From NCBI RefSeq assembly GCF_000390185.1, contig NZ_AQHR01000050.1, positions 88,482-152,481 on the forward strand: a stretch of 64,000 nucleotides of DNA. Reading direction: 5' to 3'. Source of the stretch: Lunatimonas lonarensis (lineage in GTDB: Bacteria; Bacteroidota; Bacteroidia; Cytophagales; Cyclobacteriaceae). A program made the position numbers and the translations under genes. Below, one piece after another: positions 55,522 through 64,000 of this stretch; the first letter of the stretch is position 1, and each line of letters begins with the position of its first letter. The notes below the pieces were generated by a model. That model searched no databases and had not been told where the DNA came from. It saw only the letters and a program-made list of their open reading frames with translations.

Positions 55522-57570
55522 ATGAAAAAGATACTAAAATATACTTGGCTTCTGCTGCCGCTGTTGGCAGTCTGGAGCTGCGTGGAAGAATACCGCCTGG
55601 AAGGGGCACCTCCTACCGAGGCGGATGCCAACTTCAGCTTTCAGTCCACGCCCGAAAGTGACAATATCCTTCGCTTCACGGCAGACGGAGATTTCTTTAT
55701 GATGAACTGGGATCTAGGTAATGGCCAAACAGGCGAAGGAAAAACCGTTACCGGAACCTATCCCCTTGCAGGCACCTACACGGTTTCCCTTACCATCTTC
55801 AACTCGGGAGGCAGTGTCACCTTCTCACGGGACGTCGTGATCGCTGAGACGGATCCTCTTCTCCTGGATCGTCCCATTTTCAATATGCTTACAGGAGGTG
55901 TGGATGCCACGGAAGGTAAAACATGGAAAATCGATGCCAGTAGACCGGGGCATTTCGGTGTAGGACCGAATCCGTCTTCTCCTGCGGGCAACTTCCCCGA
56001 GTGGTACCAAGCCGCTGCATTTGAGAAAGAAGGCTCCGGCATGTACACAGACCGCTATACCTTCTTCCTGGACGGATTTAGGTTTGTAATGGAGACCAAT
56101 GGATTTGTGTATATCAACGCAGCGCAAGGAAGTAATTTCCCAGGTGCTTTTGATCCCGGTGTGGGTGACCTATCTGCGCCTTATGAAGCTCCGGATGGAC
56201 TGAGATGGTCCCTCGTCGAAGCAGAAGGTGCACTGCCAGAACTTACCATTTCTCCCGGTGGATTCCTAGGATACTTCGCCGGAGGCCGCACCTATCAGAT
56301 TGTCCGTCTTACCGAAAACGAAATGTTCCTTCGATTTGTCGACCAGGCAAATACCGACTTGGCCTGGTATATACGGCTTATCCCGGAAGGTTTTGTACCT
56401 GATCCACTACCCGAACCGGAACCAGAACCCATCAATCCAGATGTTAACTTCACAGTAAACGACCTAGTTGGTAACGGAAGAAAAGTATGGATGCTCAATC
56501 CGGCAGCCGGGGCATTCGGAGTGGGCCCATCCAGGGGCAGTGACGCGTTTTTCCCGAACGGCCAGGATATCAGTGGAGACCGACCTTGTCTGTTCAATGA
56601 CCTGTTCATCTTTTCTTCAAACGGCAGCTATGTATACAATGCGCAAGGCGATGTCTTTGGAGAGGGCTATATGGGTATCTCGGACGGCTGCCAGCCTGAA
56701 AGCTCGCTTGAAGGAACTGTGGGCGCAGCCTGGGCATCGGGATCGCATAGCTACACATTTACACCGGGCACGCCAACTACCTTTCCGAAGATCACGGTGA
56801 CCGGCACAGGTGCCTTTATTGCCCTGCCGAAAGCCTATAACGGCGGCGAATACCAAAACGGCCCACCTCGGCAAAACGAGTCGGTTACCTATGAGATTAC
56901 TGCCTACGATGCGACGACCGGCCAAATGACGCTTTCCATTGATATCTCTGGCGATGGATCCGTATTCTGGAACTTTGTGTTGGTACCTGCTGCGGACCAA
57001 TCCCTTGGATTATCCGAATTGACCCGGAACGATCTGATCGGCGACGGTGAAAAGGCTTGGAAGCTTAAACCTGCCGCCGGTGCATTCGGTGTAGGTCCCG
57101 TTCCCGGGAGCGACGAGTGGTTTCCGAGTGGTAACGACATAAGTGGTGACCGACCCTGCCTCTTCAACGACCGGTTTATTTTCAACGATGATGGTACCTA
57201 TACCTACGATCCACGGGGTGATGTATTTGGGGAAGCCTACATGGGCATACCGGATGGCTGCCAAGATGCGGACGCTCTCGTAGGCACGGTAGGTGAAGCC
57301 TGGGGAGCCGGATCGCATCAGTTTTCCTTTACCCCGGCATCGGGTGGAGACAATGCCAAACTGTCTGTAACCGGAACGGGGGCCTTTATTGCATTGCCCA
57401 AGGCTTACAATGGCGGCGAATACCAAGCAGGGCCTCCACGGGCAAACGAAACGGTCATTTATGACGTAATTAGCTATGATCGAACCTCCCAGGAACTGGC
57501 GTTGACGATCGACATCTCAGGAAATGGTGGCGTATTCTGGACGTTCGTGCTTGTACCCGCAAACGATTAA
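55522..57570 (+). CDS. PUL surface lipoprotein: PKD domain plus tandem duplicated domains
   Basis: 682 residues, in the SusE/SusF-like position of the locus. Lipoprotein signal ends at AVWSC (Cys20). A PKD-like domain spans about 45-115 (FFMMNWDLGNGQTGEGKTVTGTYPLAGTYTVSLTIFNSGG). A separate domain follows (about 120-300), then a Pro-Glu linker near 292-310 (PEPEPEPINP). Then two copies of an about 170-residue domain come in tandem (about 313-490 and 503-682). Both have NDL[VI]G[ND]G-K-W-L-P-AGAFGVGP, DISGDRPCLFND, GTGAFIALPKAYNGGEYQ and FWNFVLVPA. Probably binds the target glycan at the cell surface. Confidence 0.87.
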   Translation: MKKILKYTWLLLPLLAVWSCVEEYRLEGAPPTEADANFSFQSTPESDNILRFTADGDFFMMNWDLGNGQTGEGKTVTGTYPLAGTYTVSLTIFNSGGSVTFSRDVVIAETDPLLLDRPIFNMLTGGVDATEGKTWKIDASRPGHFGVGPNPSSPAGNFPEWYQAAAFEKEGSGMYTDRYTFFLDGFRFVMETNGFVYINAAQGSNFPGAFDPGVGDLSAPYEAPDGLRWSLVEAEGALPELTISPGGFLGYFAGGRTYQIVRLTENEMFLRFVDQANTDLAWYIRLIPEGFVPDPLPEPEPEPINPDVNFTVNDLVGNGRKVWMLNPAAGAFGVGPSRGSDAFFPNGQDISGDRPCLFNDLFIFSSNGSYVYNAQGDVFGEGYMGISDGCQPESSLEGTVGAAWASGSHSYTFTPGTPTTFPKITVTGTGAFIALPKAYNGGEYQNGPPRQNESVTYEITAYDATTGQMTLSIDISGDGSVFWNFVLVPAADQSLGLSELTRNDLIGDGEKAWKLKPAAGAFGVGPVPGSDEWFPSGNDISGDRPCLFNDRFIFNDDGTYTYDPRGDVFGEAYMGIPDGCQDADALVGTVGEAWGAGSHQFSFTPASGGDNAKLSVTGTGAFIALPKAYNGGEYQAGPPRANETVIYDVISYDRTSQELALTIDISGNGGVFWTFVLVPAND

Positions 57571-57573
57571 CCT

Positions 57574-58704
57574 ATGATTGTCATGGCAAAAGCAATTCAA
57601 GCGCTATTCGTCTTCTTCTTCCTTGCAGCTGCAAATGCGTGCAACTCGGATCCGGTTGAAGACCAGGTTTTGCTGCCCTCCAACCTAAATGTGGCGGTAG
57701 AAATACTGGAAAATGGGATGGTTCGCGTGAATTTCTCCGCAGATCGGGCCAATTTCTTCCGAATTGGCTTCGGGGCCGGCAACCAAGAGCCAGAACTCGC
57801 CACGGGCAGCTCGGCGTCGTTTCGGTACACAGTCCCCGGCACCTATACCATCACGGTGCAGGCACATGCTACCGAAGCCGATTTCATCAAACGCGAGGAA
57901 GCGGTGACCATAACAGAGCAGCTATTGGGCATTGGACTTCCGACCACCGGTTTTGAATCCCCCATGTCCTACGATGGTTATTCACTGGTTTGGAACGATG
58001 AGTTTAATTCCAGCACACTCTCATCCGATTGGGTATTTGACCTGGGTGACGGCTGTCCCAACCTGTGTGGATGGGGAAACAATGAGCTGCAGTTTTATCG
58101 TAGGGAGAATACGCAACTGAAAGACGGTTATCTGATTATCACCGCCAGGCGGGAAAACTTCGGGGGGAAAAATTTCACTTCCTCCCGATTAAAAACCCAG
58201 GCAACCCGGAATTTCCAATTCGGTAGAATGGACATTCGAGCAGCCATGCCAAGGGGGCAAGGGATCTGGCCGGCGATCTGGATGCTTGGTGAAAGCATCA
58301 CTGAGGTCAGCTGGCCTGCCTGCGGGGAGATCGACATCATGGAAATGATCGGTGGAAACGCCACCGGTAGGGATGACACGGTGCACGGAACCTTGCACTG
58401 GGACAACAATGGCTCCTATGCCTACCGAGGTGGTAAAAAAACCTTGGCAGGCGGGGCCAAGTTGGCGGATAATTTCCATGTGTACAGCGTTATCTGGGAT
58501 GAATCCAAGATAACATGGCTACTAGACGACGTGGTTTACCACGAACAGGACATAAGCCCCGCGTCCATGGATGAGTTCCGCGCTCCGTTTTTCTTTATCC
58601 TGAATGTGGCAGTAGGAGGCAACTGGCCCGGCAATCCGGACAGCACCACCATCTTTCCACAGCAGATGGCCGTGGATTATGTACGGGTGTTTCAGAAGGA
58701 ATAG
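57574..58704 (+). CDS. GH16 family glycoside hydrolase lipoprotein (laminarinase-like)
   Basis: 376 residues; ATG 57583 (MAKAIQALFVF) is an alternative start. Lipoprotein signal with lipobox AANAC (Cys23). A PKD-like N-domain follows (about 30-120). The GH16 catalytic domain contains the nucleophile/acid pair in CGEIDIMEMIG (about 252-258) and the substrate-binding WNDEFN, ELQFYRRENTQ and MPRGQGIWPAIWML blocks. The EIDIMEM form with Met is typical of beta-1,3- or beta-1,3-1,4-glucanases. It lies 4 bp after the preceding gene, so the SusC-SusD-SGBP-GH16 genes form one operon. Confidence 0.95.
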   Translation: MIVMAKAIQALFVFFFLAAANACNSDPVEDQVLLPSNLNVAVEILENGMVRVNFSADRANFFRIGFGAGNQEPELATGSSASFRYTVPGTYTITVQAHATEADFIKREEAVTITEQLLGIGLPTTGFESPMSYDGYSLVWNDEFNSSTLSSDWVFDLGDGCPNLCGWGNNELQFYRRENTQLKDGYLIITARRENFGGKNFTSSRLKTQATRNFQFGRMDIRAAMPRGQGIWPAIWMLGESITEVSWPACGEIDIMEMIGGNATGRDDTVHGTLHWDNNGSYAYRGGKKTLAGGAKLADNFHVYSVIWDESKITWLLDDVVYHEQDISPASMDEFRAPFFFILNVAVGGNWPGNPDSTTIFPQQMAVDYVRVFQKE

Positions 58705-58753
58705 CAGCTCAGGCACTTCGGCCATAAACTAATTTCGACTGATTAAAGCTAGA

Positions 58754-58785
58754 AAAGAGGCTGTCCGAAATGGGCAGCCTTTTTT
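58754..58785 (+). terminator. terminator of the SusC-SusD-GH16 operon
   Basis: A 9-bp stem with one G-T pair (AGGCTGTCC / GGGCAGCCT, loop GAAAT) followed by TTTTTTA, 54 bp past the GH16 stop codon. Confidence 0.75.
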
Positions 58786-59265
58786 ATGGAGCTAACTTCT
58801 AGGCAGATCCTCAAAAGTATAAATCTCCAATATTTCGTGGTACTGGTAGACTAAAACGGTGGTTTTCACCACTGCCGCACCCGAAACCGTCAACCACTTC
58901 GGCCTTCCGCCTGTCTTCGACTTTCCCGAACCGCTCGTGCCGGAATAGGTAGCCATCATCATTACGCTTCCAGTTTTTTAGTAAAACCTGATTAGGACTA
59001 CAAACAGGTTGATTAGGGTCAGGAATGAGTTCTGGGGTGTTTAAAACAAGGACTACGTTTACAATAGGATGTACCTTTAAACGACGGATTATACCTATCT
59101 ATTAGATCAATTCAAGCTCTTTCTTTCACCATGCCTGTTTTTAGTGTAAATTCACGTTATCAAAACACGTTCACCAGCAAACAGCAACCTTTTATGCTTT
59201 TGGTAAAAGCCTTTGCATGGACTGGCGAAGCTACAAAGACATACACTTATTAATTTGAGTCAACC
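58786..59265. other. intergenic, weak minus-strand mini-ORF
   Basis: 480 bp without a convincing gene. A minus-strand frame of 56 residues runs from ATG 58962 to TAG 58792 (ends VVKTTVLVYQYHEILEIYTF-EDLPRS), with no recognised relatives. The rest holds the promoter of the antitoxin gene at 59266. Confidence 0.4.
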
Positions 59266-59484
59266 ATGAGCAATACGATAATAATCCATACGGAAACAAG
59301 AGAACAGGAAGATGCCCTGAAGGCATTTGCCAAAGCCCTCAAAATCAGGTTTGAGGTGGCGAAAGAAAAGTCATATGATCCTGATTTTGAAACGAAAATC
59401 CAGGAAAGCAGAGAACAGTACAAGAAGGGAGAGTTTATAAGCATTGAGAAAAAGGAAATTAAAAGTTTTCTAGGACTGGAATGA
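59266..59484 (+). CDS. antitoxin of YoeB/Txe toxin (DUF2683-like)
   Basis: 72 residues: MSNTIIIHTETREQEDALKAFAKALKIRFEVAKEK, a flexible middle and KKEIKSFLGLE. It is the short antitoxin type, unlike the YefM fold, that precedes YoeB-like toxins in Bacteroidota. Its stop overlaps the toxin start by 4 bp (ATGA). It is expected to bind the toxin and repress its own promoter. Confidence 0.8.
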   Translation: MSNTIIIHTETREQEDALKAFAKALKIRFEVAKEKSYDPDFETKIQESREQYKKGEFISIEKKEIKSFLGLE

Positions 59485-59741
59485 CTTACCGCTTAGACTT
59501 TTCCAGACGGGCACAGGAAGATATTGCCTTTCACAAAAAGTCAGGCAATAAACCCCTGTTAAATAAAATAGCTGTGCTTCTGGAAGAATTGACCGAACAT
59601 CCTTTTTCAGGAACCGGAAAGCCCGAACCGCTAAAACATAGCCTGTCCGGCATGTGGTCTCGTAGGATAAACAAAGAACACCGGCTTATTTACGAAGTGC
59701 TGGAAACAGCCGTAGTGGTGCATCACGCCAAAGGACACTAA
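59481..59741 (+). CDS. YoeB/Txe-family mRNA interferase toxin
   Basis: 86 residues, the usual length. The RelE-superfamily YoeB pattern is complete: PFSGTGKPEPLKHSLSG, MWSRRINKEHRLIYEV and a C-terminal HHAKGH ending at the stop, like the HxY/H end of YoeB. Catalytic Glu, Arg and His positions are occupied (E49, R61/R68, H86). It cleaves mRNA at the ribosomal A site. Coupled to its antitoxin gene by a 4-bp overlap. Confidence 0.93.
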   Translation: MTYRLDFSRRAQEDIAFHKKSGNKPLLNKIAVLLEELTEHPFSGTGKPEPLKHSLSGMWSRRINKEHRLIYEVLETAVVVHHAKGH

Positions 59742-59821
59742 CGATTCCTAGGATAGAAAGGCGCTTTTACCATCCTCGTCCTAGGGGGGGGAAAACCTGA
59801 AGGCATCAAGGCTGAAACTCA

Positions 59822-60838
59822 TTAGATCATTCCCAATACGCGCTTCCAGATTTCCCTGTCCACGGGAACGCCTAGCCGTTGGTTATCTGCCCGATTTTTA
59901 AGGGACTGCTCCCCGGGGTATTGGGAGGATTCCCCGGAAAAGGTATCCGCGGATTTCAGGTCCTCAACCCAGACCATCAGCCGGTCGTTTATGGTTTCCT
60001 GGTTCAGCCCCAATTTGGGTGGATACAGACAAAGAAAAAACTGGGAAATGGCATGTTCCTCCTCCAGCTTGCCAATATCCATCGTAGCCAGTCCCCCGGA
60101 AAGCAGCGAAGCGATCAAATCCAGCATCATGGCGAGACCAGCCCCCTTCCACATCCCCATGGGCATGGCCAAACCACTCGCAAGCACTTCCTTGGGATCT
60201 TGCGTTACTTCTCCACCTGCCGTAAAACCCGCAGCAAAAGGCATTTGCCTGCCCTCCCGAAGGTAGGCCTGCATTTTACCATAGGCAAACTGCGTCATGG
60301 CCATATCCAATACGATGGGCTCGGGATCGCGGGGAATCGCAATAACCAGCGGATTGTTTCCCAGCCTAGGTTCCTTTGCGCCCCAAGCGGGCATATTGGG
60401 AAGGGTATTGGTAAAGCAAATGGCCACACAGCCCTCTCGGCCGGCCTGCCACCCAAAATTGCCTCCACGCTTCCAGTGGTTGGTTCGCCTGAGCGCTACT
60501 GCACCCATCCCTTGTTCCTTTGCCATGGCTATGGCCCGGCCCATCGAAAAATGCGCATTCAAAGGCCCCGCCCCGAGATTGCCATTCCATCGCTCAAAAA
60601 TGGGTAAGGCAAAATCCAAGCTTGGTTCCGCCCGTGGATCGACTATGCCCGCATCCACCAAGCGCACGAACTCCGGAAAGCGGTTGAGTCCATGGGAAGC
60701 TACCCCATCCAGACTGGCATCTGCAAACAACCCCGCACACAGCGAGGCCTTTTCGGCATCGAATCCCCTACTTTCCAACACGGACTTAAACACGCCCCGC
60801 AAGGTAGCATACGCTATTCTGCTAGTAGAATTTTTCAT
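59822..60838 (-). CDS. malate/L-lactate/diketogulonate dehydrogenase family (LdhA/YiaK-type)
   Basis: 338 residues from MKNSTSRIAYATLRGVF at 60838 (ATG 60868 also possible); the open frame is longer upstream but unlikely. NAD(P)-dependent Ldh_2 enzymes include malate/L-lactate dehydrogenases, ureidoglycolate dehydrogenase and 2,3-diketogulonate reductase. Family marks: DGVASHGLNRFPEFVR, ALRRTNHWKRGGNFGW, NTLPNMPAWGAKEPRLGNNPLVIAIP, MTQFAYGKMQ and GAGLAMMLDLIASLLSGG. The substrate is not fixed by these, though the YiaK-like length and the WKRGGNFGW block favour a 2,3-diketogulonate-type reductase. It is divergent from the quinone-oxidoreductase-like gene. Confidence 0.87.
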   Translation of the reverse strand: MKNSTSRIAYATLRGVFKSVLESRGFDAEKASLCAGLFADASLDGVASHGLNRFPEFVRLVDAGIVDPRAEPSLDFALPIFERWNGNLGAGPLNAHFSMGRAIAMAKEQGMGAVALRRTNHWKRGGNFGWQAGREGCVAICFTNTLPNMPAWGAKEPRLGNNPLVIAIPRDPEPIVLDMAMTQFAYGKMQAYLREGRQMPFAAGFTAGGEVTQDPKEVLASGLAMPMGMWKGAGLAMMLDLIASLLSGGLATMDIGKLEEEHAISQFFLCLYPPKLGLNQETINDRLMVWVEDLKSADTFSGESSQYPGEQSLKNRADNQRLGVPVDREIWKRVLGMI

Positions 60839-60995
60839 GGCTGACTGATCCAAAGGTTTAGAAGGCATGATAGCAAAAAATGTAGAAAAAAACCAGCCAT
60901 CACCGCTGCCTTTCAGGGCCTCTTGCATAAGCAGCACCTTTTGAATACCTTGTGCCAAGAACCACAAACCTGTCCACCAAGATTTTTCCATTCCC

Positions 60996-61919
60996 ATGAG
61001 CACCATGAAAGCCGTAATCTGTACCCGCTATGGCGGACCTGAAGTATTGCAATTGGCAGATGTACCCAAACCCCATGCAAAAAAAGACGAAATCCTAGTC
61101 AGAATCAGGGCAACCGCGGTCAATTCCGGCGACGTGCGCGTACGGGGACTGCAAGTAGAGGGTTTGATGAAAGTCATTATGCGGCTGGTGTTGGGCGTCA
61201 GAAAGCCGCGAAAACCCATCTTGGGAACCGTATTCTCGGGCATAGTGGAAAGCATAGGACAAGACGTTTCTAACTTCAACCCCTGCGACGAGGTATTCGG
61301 CATGACGGGGTTTCAGTTCGGAACCTATGCGGAGTATATTGCGGTTAAAGCGAAAGGCAACGTACTGCCAAAACCCCAAAATGCCACTTTTGAAGAGGCT
61401 GCAGCCCTGCCCTTTGGCGGCCAAACAGCCATCTACTTTCTCGAAAAAGCCAAGTTACCGGCAAAAGCCCATCCCGAGGTATTGATCTACGGGGCAACCG
61501 GATCCGTGGGAACAGCTGCCGTGCAGCTCGCCAAGTACTATGGAGCCAAGGTGACCGCTGTGTGCAGTTCAAGCGGTGCGGATTTGGCTTCCCGATTGGG
61601 TGCTGACCGCGTCGTAACGTACGATACGCAGAATTTCACCCAATTACCCCAGCAGTTTGACCTGTTCTTGGACGCCGTAGGCAAGACCAAAAAACATTCG
61701 GTTGAGCATCTTCTGAAACCCAAGGGTCTCTACCTATCTGTGGCAGGCCTAGACTACGCCTCCGAAAACATCGCGCAACTGGAACTGCTAAAGGAGCTTT
61801 TTGAACACCACGGATACGACGCCACCATCGACCGGACCTATCCCATGCAGGAAATTGTAGCGGCACACCAATACGTGGACACTGGCCACAAAAAAGGAAA
61901 TGTGGTATTGCAGGTGTAG
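60996..61919 (+). CDS. zinc-less alcohol dehydrogenase/quinone oxidoreductase family
   Basis: 307 residues (ATG 61005 is an alternative). MDR-superfamily enzyme: N-terminal GroES-like domain (AVICTRYGGPEVLQLADVPKP, IRATAVNSGDVRVRG), then a nucleotide-binding fold (LIYGATGSVGTAAVQLAKYYGAKVTAVCSS). No zinc-binding Cys cluster is seen, fitting the quinone-oxidoreductase subgroup. It reduces a quinone or activated alkene with NAD(P)H; the true substrate is unknown. Confidence 0.88.
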   Translation: MSTMKAVICTRYGGPEVLQLADVPKPHAKKDEILVRIRATAVNSGDVRVRGLQVEGLMKVIMRLVLGVRKPRKPILGTVFSGIVESIGQDVSNFNPCDEVFGMTGFQFGTYAEYIAVKAKGNVLPKPQNATFEEAAALPFGGQTAIYFLEKAKLPAKAHPEVLIYGATGSVGTAAVQLAKYYGAKVTAVCSSSGADLASRLGADRVVTYDTQNFTQLPQQFDLFLDAVGKTKKHSVEHLLKPKGLYLSVAGLDYASENIAQLELLKELFEHHGYDATIDRTYPMQEIVAAHQYVDTGHKKGNVVLQV

Positions 61920-61972
61920 CGTACCGCGCATTTTCAGATCTTTTTCTACGTTTACCACGACTGCCAGCGTAG

Positions 61973-62188
61973 CTAGTCGAGCTGGAACACTTTCATAAAC
62001 ACACCATGCCCCGACCCGTCCTGTCCCGTGGATTGCCATACGGCCACCCACCCGTTTTCTATGGCTGTAACCCTTGGATGAAATTGCGGGCCTGAGGTGT
62101 AATCACTTATGATCGATCGGGAGCCTCGCGAACTTCCGCCGGCATCAAAGACCTGTTGATAGACGTTGATGTTTCCCGCTGACTGTAT
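61973..62188 (-). pseudogene. C-terminal relic of a secreted repeat protein
   Basis: A 71-codon open stretch with no start codon, preceded by a stop, ending TAG at 61973. It reads NINVYQQVFDAGGSSRGSR, then WVAVWQSTGQDGSGHGVF. The WxxVWQSxGQDGSGxGVF block is the hallmark of repeat units in large secreted, cadherin/hemolysin-like proteins. Only the last unit remains, so the gene is decayed. Confidence 0.55.
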
Positions 62189-62199
62189 TTATCAAAAGA

Positions 62200-62234
62200 A
62201 TATTTCCGCATTACTTAGTTTAAAGCGGAAATAT
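62200..62234. repeat. perfect inverted repeat in the intergenic region
   Basis: Ten-base arms, ATATTTCCGC and GCGGAAATAT, separated by 15 bases. No T run follows, so it is not a clear terminator. From 62235 to the start at 62742 I see no gene. Confidence 0.5.
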
Positions 62235-62741
62235 ACAATACCCGACGATTAAGTCCAATTTTCGTGGACAACTTTTACCCTTGGACATTCGCATCAATGA
62301 ATAGCTGTTATTCAGAATTGTTCATAAGTCAACAATTTAGACCCATAGGTTCATTATACCTCTACATCGCAGCGTGGTAAAAATGTCATCAAAAACAATT
62401 GGCTTCTAGGAGCAAAATCCAACACACCGTTCATGGGTAGATCACTGCCTTACACTGTTTGTGTTGAAATCCAAAAAAGAAAGTTACTGATGGTGATACC
62501 AAGATAGTTGCAAAACCCTTCTACAACAGACAGAGGTACCTTATTAGCTGTTTCCGTGAAATCGAAGCTTGGTAGTGAAACGGTTTTACTTGGTTGGTGG
62601 AATGGCGAGGGTCAACCTGAATTTAGCGATTGACTGTTTTTTTTGCAGCCCAGAAGGAAAAATACCGTTCGTCTTTACAAGTTCACCCATCAATTCTTCT
62701 TATATGTATACTTTTGCATGACACCTATAAAGGAGCAACTG

Positions 62742-63542
62742 ATGGATAGGAAAATAACAGTTTCGGCCTTTCAATTCCCGGTAGCACAAAACGATCCCGC
62801 AACCAACCTGACGAGAATTCAGAATGGTCTAAAAGAGGCCAATGCGGACATTGTCGTCCTTCCCGAGCTTTGTACCACCGGGTATTTTTTAGCTAAGGAG
62901 GAATGGATTCAATACGCCGCAAAAAAGAACGTAGACGATATATTGGACGCGATGATTGAAATGGCGGATCAGTTCGATACACATTTGGTATTTACCATCC
63001 CAGTAGCCAATGATCACAAAATCCTTAATGCGGGGTACCTAGTCAACGGTACCGGAATCGTTGGTATGCAACCTAAAATCCACGTTACGGATTTTGAAAG
63101 ATCCTTTTTTTCACCTCCCAAGTCCAAGCGACTCCGCGCCATTCATTCAGACATGGGCATAATAGCAATTATATCCTGTTTCGACCTATGGGATGCAGAC
63201 CTATTTAGGCAGGCTAAAACCCAGCAAGCCGGGTTGATTTGCGCACCCTGTGCGTTTGGTTCCGAGCGAACGCCTATCATTGCCCGAGCACGGTCAATGG
63301 AGTTCTGTACACCACTGGCTATGTGCAACCGAACCGGAACCGAAATAATTGGCGAAACCCTCGATTCCTTTATAGGCCAAAGTGCCATTTGGGATGAGGA
63401 CGGAAATATCCTAACCATCGCACAAAAAGAAACAGAATGCATACAGACTGAGGTCATCCTTAACAAACCTACATCGCTTCCCTTTTGTGCTAATCTTTCG
63501 GAAGAAATGGCCTGGCATAAAAAAACAAACCCAACCGGTTGA
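62742..63542 (+). CDS. nitrilase-superfamily carbon-nitrogen hydrolase
   Basis: 266 residues from MDRKITVSAFQFPV at 62742, chosen because AAGGAG lies 9 bp before it; the open frame extends further up. The catalytic triad is visible: Glu42 in VVLPELCTTGYF, Lys112 in MQPKIHVTDFERSFF and Cys146 in ISCFDLWDADLF. It is an amidase or hydrolase of the omega-amidase/carbamoylase group, with substrate unknown. It differs from the AguB gene at the other end of the window and is not in an operon. It has its own terminator. Confidence 0.85.
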   Translation: MDRKITVSAFQFPVAQNDPATNLTRIQNGLKEANADIVVLPELCTTGYFLAKEEWIQYAAKKNVDDILDAMIEMADQFDTHLVFTIPVANDHKILNAGYLVNGTGIVGMQPKIHVTDFERSFFSPPKSKRLRAIHSDMGIIAIISCFDLWDADLFRQAKTQQAGLICAPCAFGSERTPIIARARSMEFCTPLAMCNRTGTEIIGETLDSFIGQSAIWDEDGNILTIAQKETECIQTEVILNKPTSLPFCANLSEEMAWHKKTNPTG

Positions 63543-63559
63543 GTTTGTTTTGGCACGTA

Positions 63560-63584
63560 GCACCTCCTAAGGTGGTTGCTTTTT
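63560..63584 (+). terminator. probable terminator of the hydrolase gene
   Basis: A short hairpin (GCA-CC-T-CC / GG-T-GG-T-TGC, loop TAA, with a T-T mismatch and one bulge) followed by TTTTT, 18 bp after the stop codon. Confidence 0.4.
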
Positions 63585-64000
63585 CCCTAGTGCTTATATT
63601 CATGTGTTTATAATTGTTTTTTAATGGTCAGAACTTGTCCGGTAGGTAGACTCGACTTCATCTGATGTTATTTCTACGTTTCTTATCTATTGTTAAAAAA
63701 ACCGGACTAATCATTTATCTTCTACATTTATTATTCTTCGACTTTGCCCTCACTGCAACTCTATATCAAGAACCCTTTGACATTATCAAACTGACTAAAC
63801 GGTAGTTTGAAGGACGTTTGGCCGCTAAGGGGAATGTCAAGCTTTATGTTTGGCGGTAGTGCGCTACGGAATATGCAGGCCCTTCGACCTGGAACTCGTT
63901 ATCATTTGCAAACCAGGCTATCAGGCGACCTAAAACGGGGCAATCCCATCACCATCTATAATACTCCCCTAAAATGGTACCAGAGGTTAAGTTAAAAAAA
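63585..64000. other. intergenic to window end, no gene assigned
   Basis: About 415 bp, A/T-rich in its first part. The last 200 bp are more GC-rich, with an open plus-strand frame (63807-63995) that lacks protein-like character, and a minus-strand frame (reads WDCPVLGRLIAWFANDNEFQVEGPAYS) broken by stops. It could be a decayed gene; I cannot place it. Confidence 0.35.

Noticed and set aside
58792..58962. Minus-strand 56-residue frame as a gene
   Set aside because: No recognised relatives and no signal or domain; kept only as a weak note in the intergenic entry.
63807..63995. Plus-strand 62-residue frame at the window end
   Set aside because: No family resemblance; the opposite strand looks more protein-like but is broken by stops.

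Overview
The window reads as a chromosomal segment of a Bacteroidota bacterium, most likely of the Cytophagales (Cyclobacteriaceae-like). The evidence is a SusC/SusD pair with a beta-propeller/Y_Y_Y/HTH regulator, several lipoproteins, Tat-exported Gfo/Idh/MocA and DUF1080 proteins, an AguA/AguB putrescine route, and few clear Shine-Dalgarno sequences. This is inferred from gene content; no rRNA or other marker gene is present and no tRNA was seen.

Layout. 1-10 kb, nearly all on the minus strand, is ordinary metabolism: agmatine deiminase (cut by the window edge) and N-carbamoylputrescine amidase, an acyltransferase, an exported oxidoreductase plus DUF1080 lipoprotein, an acyl-ACP desaturase, an SMP-30-like lipoprotein, an M1 peptidase and a GNAT enzyme. 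10-17.3 kb holds an aldehyde dehydrogenase, a secreted GH9 glycanase, a CBS/HEPN-like protein, a membrane-anchored HTH protein and a secreted hydrolase, followed by a cluster of REP-like palindromes. 17.6-21 kb has a RES/Xre toxin-antitoxin pair, a tiny two-helix membrane ORF and a YidD-TPR fusion. 21-26.6 kb is the imuA-imuB-dnaE2 mutagenesis cassette, with a palindrome in front of imuA.

26.7-45.1 kb is an accessory island, visibly richer in A+T than its flanks. It begins with a pair of about 190-bp direct repeats that bracket an hsdS relic and an XRE regulator + SecB-like chaperone pair. Then comes a minus-strand block of about 12 kb that looks like one operon: SF1 helicase, AAA ATPase, a protein with a possible PLD/MIT_C-like C-terminus, hsdM, hsdS, rmuC, hsdR. 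A WYL-domain regulator is divergent from its head. The first three genes are tightly coupled and are my best candidate for an undescribed defence module. Beyond it lie an AAA ATPase with a truncated DUF4276 partner, an orphan antitoxin-like gene and an MNT nucleotidyltransferase in what looks like an integron-type cassette.

45.2-58.8 kb returns to core-like DNA. It has a PLP enzyme, a BNR-repeat protein and a polysaccharide utilisation locus: regulator, SusC, SusD, a surface glycan-binding lipoprotein with an internal duplication, and a GH16 lipoprotein. GH16 points to a beta-glucan such as laminarin. 59-64 kb has a YoeB-type toxin-antitoxin pair, two divergent dehydrogenases, a decayed gene fragment and a nitrilase-family amidase.
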